This document shows positions 14,705 through 23,579 of a DNA stretch of 64,000 nucleotides, piece after piece. Within the stretch, counting starts at the first letter, position 1. Every line of letters begins with the position of its first letter. Both the position numbers and the translations under genes were made by a program. Origin of the DNA: Capnocytophaga sp. oral taxon 878 (GTDB taxonomy: Bacteria; Bacteroidota; Bacteroidia; Flavobacteriales; Flavobacteriaceae); the NCBI RefSeq assembly GCF_002999135.1, contig NZ_CP027229.1, positions 1,570,001 to 1,634,000 of the forward strand, in the 5' to 3' direction. The notes beneath the pieces are model-generated. The model made no database searches and was not told the origin of the DNA. It saw nothing but the letters and a program-made list of their open reading frames with translations.

Positions 14705-16300
14705 GTGAACAAGAAGTTATACATACTCGTGATTGCTCTTACGAGTCTTTCGCTGATTGGTATTATCATTATTCAAGGCTATTGGATCAAGTCGGCAATA
14801 GATGATAAGGAGGAGGCTTTTACTTACTCTATTCAGCAGATACTCAATAGTGTAGCTAAACAAATTGAACAAGATGAAGTGGATAAGTATGTGGCTAAGT
14901 TTATCAGCTTACGTGAGAGTGATCATGCAATAAGCTTGAAAGAGAACCACTTGCGAGAATTTATCTATGTGCAAGAAAACAAAAATAATAAGGAAACTTT
15001 TATCTATAAACACGGAATCTTGGAGGAAGATTATATAATTCCTGCTAGCCAACAGTTGACTGATCAGTTCGGTATTGGCAATACTGAAGATAGTATTACT
15101 TTAAAGAATTATATTCTGCAAAAAAGTGTTCAAAAGGTGCTGAATGGTAATGATCTTGATGTTTCAGAATCAGAATCTGTAGCTTATAAAAAACTAAGTG
15201 AACTACCAGAAATAGAGCGGGTAATGATTGAGGAGTTGTTCAAAAGTATTATTAGCCAGCAGACAATTAGTGAGCGCGTAAGCAATGAACAATTACGGGG
15301 ATTGATAACAAAATTGCTAAAGGAAAGGGGACTGAATTTGCCTTTTGAGTTTGCCGTGTACAATAAGGGCGTACTTTCAAAAGTACATAGTAAATACTTT
15401 GAGCCTAATGAAACTAAGGAGTATAGTACATTACTATTCGGCAGTAATAGTCCTAGTGATTCACTTTATGAACTGACGGTAGTTTTCCCACAAAGAGAAC
15501 GGTTTGTACTATCGTCAATCATTGAAATAGCAACCTTATCAACTATTTTTGTACTGACAATTATTGGGGTATTCATTTTTACTATTCACCAATTACTTAC
15601 GCAACGGCGGATTTCTGAGATTAAAACGGATTTCATAAATAATATGACGCATGAGTTCAAAACACCTATTGCGACAATGAACTTGGTGCTAGACAGCTTA
15701 AAATCTCCTGCTGCAAGAGAAGATCCTAACAAAGTGTTACATTACGTACAAATATTAAAGCAGGAGAATAAGCGAATGTTATCGCAAGTAGAGAATATTT
15801 TACAAATTTCACGCTTAGAAAAAGATAATTTACAGTTGGAACGTGATCCTTTAGATGTACATGAAGTGATTATTACTGCTATTATGCATTTGCAACCTAT
15901 ACTAAATGAACGTAATGGGATCATTAGGCAGCATTTTTTAGCAAGTAATAGTGATATATCAGCTAATGAATCACATTTAACTAATGTTTTTGTGAATGTA
16001 ATTGAAAATGCTATTAAATATTCACCTAATTCGCCTGAAATAGATATTTATACTGAGAATATAAAAAATAGGATACTGATACGTGTGAAAGACAGAGGGC
16101 AAGGTATGAATAAACAGGCTGTACGTCATATTTTTGACAAGTTTTACCGTGAACATACTGGTGACTTGCATAATGTAAAAGGACACGGTTTAGGACTTGC
16201 TTACGTAAAAAGTATTGTGGAGTATCACCAAGGAACCATAACAGTACAAAGTGATAAAGATAAAGGCACTACTTTTTTTATCAAACTACCTATAATTTAA
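14705..16300 (+). CDS. Membrane sensor histidine kinase, RprX-like
   Basis: A 531-residue kinase. Transmembrane helices at about 5-26 and 270-295 enclose a 240-residue periplasmic sensor region; then HisKA with phosphoacceptor His316 in NNMTHEFKTPI and a HATPase_c domain with NVIENAIKYSP (N box), KDRGQGM (G1) and HGLGLAYVKSI (G2). The pairing with the response regulator 53 bp downstream and its architecture match the Bacteroides RprX/RprY system. Start is GTG at 14705; a promoter box only 4 bases away makes the start worth checking. The signal sensed is unknown. Confidence 0.9.
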   Translation: MNKKLYILVIALTSLSLIGIIIIQGYWIKSAIDDKEEAFTYSIQQILNSVAKQIEQDEVDKYVAKFISLRESDHAISLKENHLREFIYVQENKNNKETFIYKHGILEEDYIIPASQQLTDQFGIGNTEDSITLKNYILQKSVQKVLNGNDLDVSESESVAYKKLSELPEIERVMIEELFKSIISQQTISERVSNEQLRGLITKLLKERGLNLPFEFAVYNKGVLSKVHSKYFEPNETKEYSTLLFGSNSPSDSLYELTVVFPQRERFVLSSIIEIATLSTIFVLTIIGVFIFTIHQLLTQRRISEIKTDFINNMTHEFKTPIATMNLVLDSLKSPAAREDPNKVLHYVQILKQENKRMLSQVENILQISRLEKDNLQLERDPLDVHEVIITAIMHLQPILNERNGIIRQHFLASNSDISANESHLTNVFVNVIENAIKYSPNSPEIDIYTENIKNRILIRVKDRGQGMNKQAVRHIFDKFYREHTGDLHNVKGHGLGLAYVKSIVEYHQGTITVQSDKDKGTTFFIKLPII

Positions 16301-16353
16301 AAAAGGAACTAATAACACAGCTTATACATTTAACTTTTAAACATTAATGAAAT

Positions 16354-17103
16354 ATGAACGGAAACTATTACGGTGGTAAAGCACCCTCAGAAAACAAGCG
16401 TATATTGCTTGTGGAAGATGATCCTAACTTTGGGACTGTACTGAAAGATTACTTGGTTATGAGTGGCTTTGATGTAACCTTAGCCAAGAATGGTATGGAA
16501 GGATTTGAACGATTCAAAAAAGAGCCTTACGATATGTGTATTCTTGATGTAATGATGCCTTATAAAGACGGATTTACATTGGCAAAGGAAATACGTGAGA
16601 AGAATGAAAAAATTCCAATCATTTTCTTAACTGCGCGCACTATGCGCGAAGATGTAATAAAAGGATATAGATCGGGTGGTGATGACTACTTGAACAAACC
16701 TTTTGATTCAGAAATCTTATTAATGAAAATACGCTCGATGTTACAACGCAAAAACATTGAGACAATAGTAGACAGCAATAAGTTTGAATTTGAAATAGGT
16801 AAATTTTTCTTGAACACTAAATTGCGCATTTTAAAATACGCTAATGAAGAACCTGTAAAACTTTCACCTAAAGAAAATGAGTTATTGCGTTTATTAGCCT
16901 TGCATACTGACGACTTTATGTCACGCGAGTTGGCTCTTTCTAAAATCTGGAAAGATGATAATTACTTTACTTCACGCAGTATGGATGTGTATATTGCTAA
17001 ACTAAGAAAACTACTTAAAAAAGATGACAAAGTAGAAATCTTAAACATACACGGAGAAGGTTTCAGATTGGTAGCTGACAAGGAAGCTGAAGGATTTATT
17101 TAA
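16354..17103 (+). CDS. OmpR-family response regulator, RprY-like
   Basis: A 249-residue regulator. The receiver domain (about 15-130) has the acidic pocket E21, D22, D23, phosphoacceptor Asp65 in ILDVMMP, Thr in FLTAR and Lys in NKPF. The winged-helix DNA-binding domain (about 145-245) contains LSPKENELLRLLA and SRSMDVYIAKLRKLL. It is cotranscribed with the kinase and closely resembles RprY of Bacteroides by inspection. Target genes cannot be read from the sequence. Confidence 0.92.
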   Translation: MNGNYYGGKAPSENKRILLVEDDPNFGTVLKDYLVMSGFDVTLAKNGMEGFERFKKEPYDMCILDVMMPYKDGFTLAKEIREKNEKIPIIFLTARTMREDVIKGYRSGGDDYLNKPFDSEILLMKIRSMLQRKNIETIVDSNKFEFEIGKFFLNTKLRILKYANEEPVKLSPKENELLRLLALHTDDFMSRELALSKIWKDDNYFTSRSMDVYIAKLRKLLKKDDKVEILNIHGEGFRLVADKEAEGFI

Positions 17104-17121
17104 AAAAATATTCAATATTCA

Positions 17122-17151
17122 TTGTTAATTGAGAAAAGTTTTGTACTTTTG
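17122..17151 (+). promoter_or_regulatory. Promoter of yceD-rpmF
   Basis: TTG at 17122-17124, a 19-base spacer and TACTTTTG at 17144-17151, giving a 39-base leader before the ATG at 17191. It is among the best matches to the Bacteroidota consensus in the window. Confidence 0.8.
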
Positions 17152-17190
17152 CGCCCTGAAACTGAAAGTTAGGTAACGAACCTTACTAAA

Positions 17191-17727
17191 ATGAGAAAAT
17201 TAAAGGACTACGAGATTTCGTTTGCAGGATTAAAACAAGGGACACATCAATTTGATTATCAAATTGATAAGCATTTTTTAGAGCTGTTCAGTTTTGATGA
17301 AGTAAATGATATACATCAAACAGTTACAGTAGAACTTAACAAAAAGAGCACCCTTATGGAGTTGCACTTTCGTAATAAGGGTACGGTAAATGTAATTTGT
17401 GATGTTTCAGCTGAGCCTTTTGACTTGGAAGTAACTGGAGAGCTTTTTTTGGTAGTGAATTTTGGCGAAGAATATAATGATGACGAAGATGAACTGCTAA
17501 TATTGCCTCATGGGGAACACCAGATGAATGTGGCTCAGTACATATATGAACTAATAGTACTAAGTATTCCTGCTAAGCGAGTACATCCTGATGTATTAAA
17601 TGGTACTATGCACTCTGAAGTATTGGACAGATTAGAGGCTCTTACACCTAAAGAAACAGTGTATAGTCCTGCTGAAACTATAGACCCACGATGGGATAAT
17701 TTAAAGAATTTAATAACTGATAAATAA
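17191..17727 (+). CDS. YceD family protein (DUF177)
   Basis: A 178-residue protein of the YceD/DUF177 family, which lies directly upstream of rpmF in most bacteria and is implicated in 23S rRNA processing or large-subunit biogenesis. Visible features are the beta-rich domain with FRNKGTVNVICDVSAEPFDLEV, where only one of the usual CxxC cysteines is present (typical of Bacteroidota), and the C-terminal DPRWDNLKNL segment characteristic of the family. The 13-bp gap to rpmF indicates cotranscription. Confidence 0.9.
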   Translation: MRKLKDYEISFAGLKQGTHQFDYQIDKHFLELFSFDEVNDIHQTVTVELNKKSTLMELHFRNKGTVNVICDVSAEPFDLEVTGELFLVVNFGEEYNDDEDELLILPHGEHQMNVAQYIYELIVLSIPAKRVHPDVLNGTMHSEVLDRLEALTPKETVYSPAETIDPRWDNLKNLITDK

Positions 17728-17740
17728 AAAGAATTGAGTA

Positions 17741-17935
17741 ATGGCACATCCTAAACGAAGACAATCAAAAACAAGAAGAGATAAGAGAAGAACTCACGAC
17801 GTAGCAGTAGTTCCTCAAATTGCTAAAGACCCTGTAACAGGTGAGAATCACTTATATCATCGTGCTCACTGGCATGAAGGTAAATTATACTACCGCGGTC
17901 AAGTTCTTATTGATAATACTGAAAAAAGTGAATAA
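17741..17935 (+). CDS. rpmF: 50S ribosomal protein L32
   Basis: A 64-residue basic protein starting [20 protein letters not shown], the standard bL32 N terminus, with [19 protein letters not shown] after it. The zinc-binding cysteines found in some L32 proteins are absent, so this is the zinc-free form. It follows yceD as usual and ends at a strong terminator. Confidence 0.97.
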   Translation: MAHPKRRQSKTRRDKRRTHDVAVVPQIAKDPVTGENHLYHRAHWHEGKLYYRGQVLIDNTEKSE

Positions 17936-17936
17936 T

Positions 17937-17972
17937 AAAAGCTGCCTAATTAAGGCAGCTTTTATTTTTTTT
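17937..17972. terminator. Bidirectional terminator between rpmF and the DUF5606 gene
   Basis: AAAAGCTGCC (17937-17946) and GGCAGCTTTT (17954-17963) form a 10-bp perfect stem with a 7-base loop, followed by a T-run. The mirrored A-run lets it serve the minus-strand gene ending at 17993 as well. Confidence 0.93.
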
Positions 17973-17992
17973 AACTTCTACAAAAACTGATT

Positions 17993-18415
17993 TTATACTT
18001 CAGCAGGAGTTGTTTCTGTTGTTGTTGTTTCTTCTTCTAAAAAACCTTTTTTAAGCAGAAGGTTATACCATTGTATTACTTTTTTAATATCACTTGCGTA
18101 AACGCGATCACGGTCATAAGCGGGGAGTACTTGTGCAAAATATTCTTCAAGAGTAGCTCCGTCGGATTTGGGTGATATGCGTGCTTCCTTACCTTCTTCT
18201 AATTTCTTCATATTTTCAAATACTACTGATAAAGGTATTTCTTCGGTATCGGTGTAGATAGCGATTTCGGATAATAGGCTTACGTTATTGCGTATGCCTA
18301 CTGATATGCGTTTGTCATCGGCTAAAGATGTAGCTAAGAATCCTGAACGTGTTTGAGTTTCGAGATGGTATAAACCTGGCTTGCCTGATATGGCTAGTAT
18401 TTTCGTTAAATTCAT
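17993..18415 (-). CDS. DUF5606 protein
   Basis: A 140-residue protein beginning MNLTKILAISGKPGLYHL, with ETQTRSGFLATSLADDKR and EYFAQVLPAYDRDRVY, the pattern of DUF5606, found downstream of def in Bacteroidota. The N-terminal part looks like a small beta-barrel and the C-terminal part is helical with an acidic, Thr-rich tail. Function is unknown. The 16-bp gap to def shows that the two genes are one transcript. Confidence 0.88.
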   Translation of the reverse strand: MNLTKILAISGKPGLYHLETQTRSGFLATSLADDKRISVGIRNNVSLLSEIAIYTDTEEIPLSVVFENMKKLEEGKEARISPKSDGATLEEYFAQVLPAYDRDRVYASDIKKVIQWYNLLLKKGFLEEETTTTETTPAEV

Positions 18416-18431
18416 TTTATTTTTAATTAAG

Positions 18432-19010
18432 TTATTTTTGATAGAATTTCATTCGGTAATCTACTTTTACTTTTCCTTTGCTGATACTGATAAGCTTGTT
18501 TTTGATGATTTGCTTTTTGAATGTGGATAGCTTATCGGTAAATAGGATTCCTTCGATATGGTCATACTCGTGTTGTACTACGCGGGCTGCCAATCCGTTG
18601 AGGGTAAGGGTTTGTGGATTGAAATCTTCATCGAGAAAGGTGATGGTGATTTGTTCTGGGCGGCTTACATCTTCGCGTATTCCTGGTATGCTGAGGCATC
18701 CTTCATTAAAGTTCCAGTTTTTGCCTGTTTCTTCGGTTATTTTGGCGTTGATGAAAGTTTTCTTGAAGTTTTTCAAGAAGTTACGCTCGTCTTCGGTAAG
18801 GTCATCATCATCGGCAAAGGGTGCGGTATCGACTACGAAGAGGCGTATAGGCAACCCTATTTGTGGGGCTGCTAGCCCTACGCCGTTGGCGTAGTTCATA
18901 GTGTCGTACATATTGGCTATCAGTGCTTTGAGTTGTGGATAATCTGGAGTGATATCCTTTGCTACTTCTCTGAGTACTGGGTTGCCATAGGCTATTATTG
19001 GTAAGACCAT
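18432..19010 (-). CDS. def: Peptide deformylase
   Basis: A 192-residue iron enzyme that removes the formyl group from nascent proteins. All three motifs are intact: GVGLAAPQ (43-50), EGCLS (103-107, metal ligand Cys105) and HEYDH (147-151, ligands His147 and His151, catalytic Glu148). It carries an acidic insertion (DDDDLTEDE, about 67-75) common in Bacteroidota deformylases. It is the first gene of a two-gene operon with the DUF5606 gene. Confidence 0.97.
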   Translation of the reverse strand: MVLPIIAYGNPVLREVAKDITPDYPQLKALIANMYDTMNYANGVGLAAPQIGLPIRLFVVDTAPFADDDDLTEDERNFLKNFKKTFINAKITEETGKNWNFNEGCLSIPGIREDVSRPEQITITFLDEDFNPQTLTLNGLAARVVQHEYDHIEGILFTDKLSTFKKQIIKNKLISISKGKVKVDYRMKFYQK

Positions 19011-19035
19011 TGTGTTTTATATTTTTTTGAGGGGG

Positions 19036-19043
19036 CAAAGGTA
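19036..19043 (-). promoter_or_regulatory. Promoter -7 box of def
   Basis: TACCTTTG on the minus strand (19043 down to 19036), 25 bp before the def ATG, fits TAnnTTTG. Confidence 0.6.
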
Positions 19044-19170
19044 CGAAACAATTAACAATTAACAAATAATAATTTGAAAAATTGTAATTGGGGGATGTGT
19101 GGGTGGTAGGATTGGGGGTGGCTGTTTGGTGGTTAAAATAGGATGAAAAGTGGTGATAGAAGGAAGATGC

Positions 19171-19322
19171 TTTTTCTGTTTTTCGGGCGAAAAATAGAAA
19201 AAAGTACTATTTTTTTATATTTTTTGGTAGAAATTTGGGATTTGGTGATTGTATACTTATTATCCGATATTGATCGGACTTAGAAGCGAGATGGCTTCAG
19301 CAGAAAATTTTTCTTTTTTGCC
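19171..19322 (+). repeat. Structured intergenic element, copy II
   Basis: The same architecture as 14418-14577: a perfect 15-bp stem (19171-19185 with 19188-19202, two-base loop GG), a T-rich TATATTTTTTGGTAGAAA part, ATACTTATTATCC, and the terminal CAGAAAATTTTTC motif (19300-19312). The stem differs from copy I at a few positions but still pairs (one A-U pair becomes G-U, and two G-C pairs are added near the loop), which argues that the structure matters. The remaining 19044-19702 gap is T/G-rich with no gene. Confidence 0.6.
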
Positions 19323-19382
19323 GAAACTAAAAAACAAGAGATTAGTCTGCCAAAAATAAGGTTAATTATTGTTGGGGTGGGT

Positions 19383-19438
19383 GCTATCCTTCGTTTATAG
19401 TTCGTTTATCCTTCGTTATTCGTTCGTTCATTATAGGG
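19383..19438 (+). repeat. Dispersed TTCGTTTAT repeat, copy A
   Basis: Four near-11-base units in a row: TATCCTTCGTT, TATAGTTCGTT, TATCCTTCGTT and ATTCGTTCGTT, then a CATTATAGGG tail. Similar copies occur at 30749, 34273 (inverted), 39416 and 56095. It lies between the divergent def and sdhC promoters. Confidence 0.85.
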
Positions 19439-19702
19439 AATAGTTGGAAGGTGGTTGGGCTGGTATTTGGGGTGTGTTTGGTTGTGAGGAGTGGTTGTAC
19501 TTTGTTTGGTTGGCACATTGGATGGCTTTTATATTGGTATTTTTTGAATAATGGATAGGTGGAAGTTTATTAATTATTTGGACATAGATAAGAGTTTTTG
19601 GGATGTGGATAAGGGGTGTGGGGGGAATGTACTGACTGTTAAGTATCTGAGTTTTTTCTTCTTTAAATCAAATATAAATTAAGAAGTTTTTATGATATTT
19701 TA

Positions 19703-19733
19703 TTGCACAGTTTTGAAAAACTATGTACTTTTG
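19703..19733 (+). promoter_or_regulatory. Promoter of the sdh/frd operon
   Basis: TTG (19703-19705), 20-base spacer and TACTTTTG (19726-19733), leaving a 46-base leader before ATG 19780. It excludes the upstream in-frame ATG at 19723. Confidence 0.78.
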
Positions 19734-19779
19734 TACCGAAAATTTTAACGTATTACATTATATAAAAACTATAAAACGA

Positions 19780-20457
19780 ATGGCAGGATTATTTAAAACA
19801 TCTGTTGCACGGAAAGTGATGATGGCACTCTCAGCACTTTTCCTCGTTCTCTTCTTAATTATTCACTTTGCGGTGAATATTACCTCGGTGATTAGTGAGA
19901 ACATCTTTAATGAGTTGTCCCATTTTATGGGGACTAACCCTTTGATTCAGTTTGCTTTGCAACCTGTATTGCTTATTGGGGTTTTGTTCCACTTTATTAT
20001 GGGATTTGTTTTGGAGCTTCAAAATAGGAAGGCTCGTGGAGGTGAGGCGTATTACAGATACAATGGTGGGGCAAACTCTACTTGGATGTCGCGTAATATG
20101 ATCATTTCGGGGGTGATGATTCTTTTGTTTTTGGGTCTTCACCTTTATGATTTTTGGGTAGGAGAGATGAATTACAAGTACATTGAGCAATTGGCTCCGA
20201 ACCCTGATCGTTATTATCACGAATTGGTTGAGAAGTTTCATGACCCTATCCATGTTGGATTTTATGTATTGTGCTTTGTGTTTTTAGCATTGCACTTGTT
20301 ACATGGTTTCCAATCGGCTTTTCAATCGATGGGGTGGAAAGATGATGCGAGGAAGAAAGTTATTAGCCAAATAGGTAATTGGTATACCTTTATTATTTGT
20401 GGGGGCTTTATTTTCATTGCTCTTTTCCATTATTTTAATCACTTATTAACAGCTTAA
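19780..20457 (+). CDS. sdhC: Succinate dehydrogenase/fumarate reductase cytochrome b subunit
   Basis: A 225-residue integral membrane protein with five hydrophobic helices (about 15-40, 60-85, 105-125, 155-180 and 198-220), the fold of diheme cytochrome b558 subunits (type B) of Bacteroidota and epsilon-proteobacteria. Candidate heme-ligand histidines lie in [24 protein letters not shown] and LHLLHGF. It anchors SdhAB to the membrane and exchanges electrons with menaquinone. The start at ATG 19780 (MAGLFKTSV) is preferred because the longer frame runs through the promoter. The type B complex has a single anchor protein, so no sdhD is expected. Confidence 0.93.
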   Translation: MAGLFKTSVARKVMMALSALFLVLFLIIHFAVNITSVISENIFNELSHFMGTNPLIQFALQPVLLIGVLFHFIMGFVLELQNRKARGGEAYYRYNGGANSTWMSRNMIISGVMILLFLGLHLYDFWVGEMNYKYIEQLAPNPDRYYHELVEKFHDPIHVGFYVLCFVFLALHLLHGFQSAFQSMGWKDDARKKVISQIGNWYTFIICGGFIFIALFHYFNHLLTA

Positions 20458-20461
20458 TTTT

Positions 20462-22492
20462 ATGAGTACATTAGATTCTAAAATTCCTGAAGGTCCTATA
20501 GCGGACAAATGGACAAAATATAAAGACCATATTAACCTTGTAAACCCTGCTAACAAACGTAATATTGATGTGATTGTGGTGGGTACTGGTTTGGCTGGTG
20601 GCTCGGCAGCTGCTACTTTGGCAGAATTGGGTTATAATGTAAAGGCTTTTGCTTACCAAGATTCGCCACGCCGTGCGCACTCAATTGCTGCGCAGGGAGG
20701 TATTAATGCTGCTAAGAACTATATGGGTGATGGTGACTCAAACTATCGCTTATTTTACGATACTGTAAAGGGTGGTGACTATCGCGCTCGTGAGGCTAAC
20801 GTATATCGTCTTGCTGAAGTGTCAGGCAACATCATTGACCAGTGTGTGGCTCAAGGGGTACCTTTTGCTCGTGACTACGGCGGGCTACTTGATAACCGTT
20901 CTTTTGGTGGGGTGTTGGTATCGCGTACTTTTTATGCTAAAGGACAAACAGGGCAACAGCTTTTACTTGGTTGTTACTCGGCTATGAACCGCCAAATTGC
21001 TCGTGGTAAGATTGATATGTACAACCGCCACGAAATGCTTGATGTGGTAATAGTAGACGGCAAAGCGCGTGGTATCATTGCTCGTAACTTGGTAACAGGA
21101 GAGATTGAGCGTCACTCGGCTCACGCGGTGGTTATCGCTTCGGGTGGTTATGGTAACGTATACTTCCTTTCAACCAATGCAATGGGCTCTAACGCTACTG
21201 CTGCATGGAAGATACATAAAAAAGGTGCTTACTTTGCTAACCCTTGCTTCACTCAAATCCACCCTACTTGTATTCCTCGTTCAGGTGACTATCAGTCTAA
21301 ATTGACCTTGATGTCGGAATCATTACGTAATGATGGACGTATTTGGGTACCTAAGCATATGGAGGATGCAGTGGCTATTCGTGAAAAACGCAAGAAACCT
21401 ACTGATATACCTGAAGAAGACCGCGATTACTACTTAGAGCGTCGTTATCCTGCGTTTGGTAACCTTGTGCCTCGTGACGTGGCTTCGCGTGCCGCTAAAG
21501 AGCGTTGCGATGCAGGTTATGGAGTAAACGAGACTGGTGAGGCAGTATACCTTGACTTTGCTTCAGCTATTGAGCGTTATGGTAAAGAACAATGTAAGAT
21601 ACACGGTGTTGAAAATCCTACTAAAGAGGAAATTATCAAACGCGGTGAGAAGATAGTAGAAGCTAAGTATGGTAACCTTTTCCAAATGTACGAAAAAATC
21701 GTAGCTGAAAACCCATATAAAACGCCAATGATGATTTATCCTGCAACCCACTATACTATGGGGGGTATTTGGGTAGATTACAACTTGATGACTACTATCC
21801 CTGGTTGTTATGCTATCGGTGAGGCTAACTTCTCAGACCACGGCGCTAACCGTTTAGGGGCTTCTGCTTTGATGCAAGGTTTGGCTGATGGTTACTTTGT
21901 ATTGCCTTATACTATTGGTGACTACTTGGCTGCTGATATTCGTACTGGTAAAATACCTACTGATACTCCTGAGTTTGACGAAGCTGAGCGCATAGTAAAA
22001 GAGCGTTTGGCTTACTTCATCAACAATAAAGGTACGCACTCTGTAGATTACTTCCACAAAAAACTCGGTAAAGTGATGTGGGATAAAGTAGGTATGGCGC
22101 GTAATGCTGAGGGCTTGAAAGAGGCTATCAAGGAAATACGTGAAATACGTGAAGACTTCTGGAAGAACGTAAAAGTACCAGGAGAGCTAACCGGAATGAA
22201 CGTAGAGCTTGAAAAAGCAGGACGTGTGGCTGACTTCCTTGAACTTGGTGAGCTATTTGCTAAAGACGCTTTAGAGCGTAACGAGTCTTGTGGAGGTCAC
22301 TTCCGTGAAGAGTATCAAACGCCTGATGGGGAAGCTCTTCGTGATGACGTAAACTATGCTTATGTAGCCGCTTGGCAGTACACAGGTAACCCTAAAGAGG
22401 TGGTGAATACTTACAACCCAAGTGAGGAGATAATGCATAAGGAAGCGCTTGAATTTAAAGATATTGAACTAAAACAACGTAGTTATAAATAG
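20462..22492 (+). CDS. sdhA: Succinate dehydrogenase/fumarate reductase flavoprotein subunit
   Basis: A 676-residue catalytic subunit. The FAD-binding [10 protein letters not shown] is at 41-50, and [15 protein letters not shown] begins at His73, the expected site of covalent FAD attachment. The active-site region HPT with surrounding residues and the ANRLGAS motif are present. It interconverts succinate and fumarate in the TCA cycle or in anaerobic fumarate respiration. The length and order C-A-B fit the Bacteroidota type B enzyme. It follows sdhC by 4 bp. Confidence 0.97.
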   Translation: MSTLDSKIPEGPIADKWTKYKDHINLVNPANKRNIDVIVVGTGLAGGSAAATLAELGYNVKAFAYQDSPRRAHSIAAQGGINAAKNYMGDGDSNYRLFYDTVKGGDYRAREANVYRLAEVSGNIIDQCVAQGVPFARDYGGLLDNRSFGGVLVSRTFYAKGQTGQQLLLGCYSAMNRQIARGKIDMYNRHEMLDVVIVDGKARGIIARNLVTGEIERHSAHAVVIASGGYGNVYFLSTNAMGSNATAAWKIHKKGAYFANPCFTQIHPTCIPRSGDYQSKLTLMSESLRNDGRIWVPKHMEDAVAIREKRKKPTDIPEEDRDYYLERRYPAFGNLVPRDVASRAAKERCDAGYGVNETGEAVYLDFASAIERYGKEQCKIHGVENPTKEEIIKRGEKIVEAKYGNLFQMYEKIVAENPYKTPMMIYPATHYTMGGIWVDYNLMTTIPGCYAIGEANFSDHGANRLGASALMQGLADGYFVLPYTIGDYLAADIRTGKIPTDTPEFDEAERIVKERLAYFINNKGTHSVDYFHKKLGKVMWDKVGMARNAEGLKEAIKEIREIREDFWKNVKVPGELTGMNVELEKAGRVADFLELGELFAKDALERNESCGGHFREEYQTPDGEALRDDVNYAYVAAWQYTGNPKEVVNTYNPSEEIMHKEALEFKDIELKQRSYK

Positions 22493-22498
22493 AAAGAT

Positions 22499-23251
22499 AT
22501 GGCAACAATGAACCTAACACTAAAAGTGTGGCGACAAAAAAACTCGCAAGAGAAAGGTCGTATGGTAGATTATAAAGTAACCAACATTTCAGACCATATG
22601 TCTTTTTTGGAAATGTTGGATGTACTCAATGAGCAACTCATCGAACAAGGTGAAGAACCTGTGGCTTTTGACCACGATTGCCGCGAAGGTATTTGTGGTA
22701 TGTGCTCTCTCTTCATCAACGGTGAAGCCCACGGACCTGACCGTGGGGTAACTACTTGTCAGTTGCATATGCGTATGTTTAAAGATGGTGATACTATCAC
22801 TATCGAACCTTGGCGCGCTACTGCTTTCCCTGTTATTAAAGACTTGATGGTAGATAGAACTGCTTTTGAACGTATTCAACAAGCAGGAGGATATATCTCT
22901 GTAAATACTTCGGGTAATACACAAGATGCTAACGCTATTCCTATTCCTAAACGCGATGCTGACCGCTCTATGGATGCTGCAGCTTGTATAGGTTGTGGTG
23001 CTTGTGTGGCTACTTGTAAAAACTCTTCAGCTATGCTGTTTGTGGCTGCTAAAGTGTCGCAATTTGCTCTCCTTCCTCAAGGTCGTGTAGAGGCTACTGA
23101 ACGCGTACTGAATATGGTAAACCAAATGGAACACGAAGGTTTTGGTAACTGTACCAATACAGGTGCCTGCGAAGTAGAATGCCCTAAAGGTATTTCGCTT
23201 GAAAATATCGCACGCCTCAACCGTGAGTACTTAAAAGCAAGCATTAGATAA
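22499..23251 (+). CDS. sdhB: Succinate dehydrogenase/fumarate reductase iron-sulfur subunit
   Basis: A 250-residue electron-transfer subunit. The [2Fe-2S] site is formed by Cys61, Cys66 and Cys69 (CREGICGMC) with Cys81 region following, and the [4Fe-4S]/[3Fe-4S] sites by the [11 protein letters not shown] and [15 protein letters not shown] motifs in the C-terminal half. It passes electrons between the flavin of SdhA and the hemes of SdhC. It is the last gene of the operon and is followed by a terminator at 23293. Confidence 0.97.
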   Translation: MATMNLTLKVWRQKNSQEKGRMVDYKVTNISDHMSFLEMLDVLNEQLIEQGEEPVAFDHDCREGICGMCSLFINGEAHGPDRGVTTCQLHMRMFKDGDTITIEPWRATAFPVIKDLMVDRTAFERIQQAGGYISVNTSGNTQDANAIPIPKRDADRSMDAAACIGCGACVATCKNSSAMLFVAAKVSQFALLPQGRVEATERVLNMVNQMEHEGFGNCTNTGACEVECPKGISLENIARLNREYLKASIR

Positions 23252-23292
23252 TTTGTCGATTTGCTGATTTGCTGATTTGGCAATGTAGTAAT

Positions 23293-23330
23293 AAAAAAAC
23301 TGCCCTAAAATAATTTGGGGTAGTTTTTTT
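23293..23330 (+). terminator. Terminator of the sdh operon
   Basis: AAAAAACTGCCC (23294-23305) pairs with GGGTAGTTTTTT (23318-23329) with one mismatched pair, then more T. It lies about 45 bp after the sdhB stop. Confidence 0.85.
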
Positions 23331-23334
23331 GTTG

Positions 23335-23342
23335 TATATTTG
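23335..23342 (+). promoter_or_regulatory. Promoter -7 box beyond the sdh terminator
   Basis: TATATTTG fits TAnnTTTG. The only start nearby is ATG 23364, which opens a 13-codon frame, so the promoter now serves either a micro-ORF leader or the large gene at 23580, about 240 bp downstream. Confidence 0.5.
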
Positions 23343-23363
23343 TGCCTTAAACTTATAACACCA

Positions 23364-23405
23364 ATGGAAACAACCGATAAAACTCTCTCGGATTTTAGAA
23401 CGTAA
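23364..23405 (+). pseudogene. 13-codon remnant or leader peptide (METTDKTLSDFRT)
   Basis: A promoter-proximal ATG with a reading frame that stops after 13 codons. The peptide looks like the N terminus of a normal soluble protein cut short, which would fit replacement of the original gene by the accessory insert that follows. It could equally be a regulatory leader peptide. No further homology-like stretch is seen up to 23579. Confidence 0.35.
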
Positions 23406-23579
23406 CAAGTCACAAAGATAACTGCTTTTATAAAGTTTAATTTTAAAAATAAAAAAATATCAGTAAGACTGACATAACCCATTTTTAAGACGTAATATTT
23501 AAAAATACTAAATCTATAAGCAACAAACATACTATCATAGAGTAAAGAATACTACTTTAAATACAAATAAAACAACAAA

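Noticed and set aside
19723..19779. Upstream ATG for the sdh cytochrome b subunit
   Set aside because: It overlaps the promoter box at 19726-19733; the family starts at MAGLFKTS.
23252..23292. TTGCTGATTTGCTGATTTGGC direct repeat after sdhB
   Set aside because: Two short copies of TTGCTGATT only; too short and isolated to call an element.
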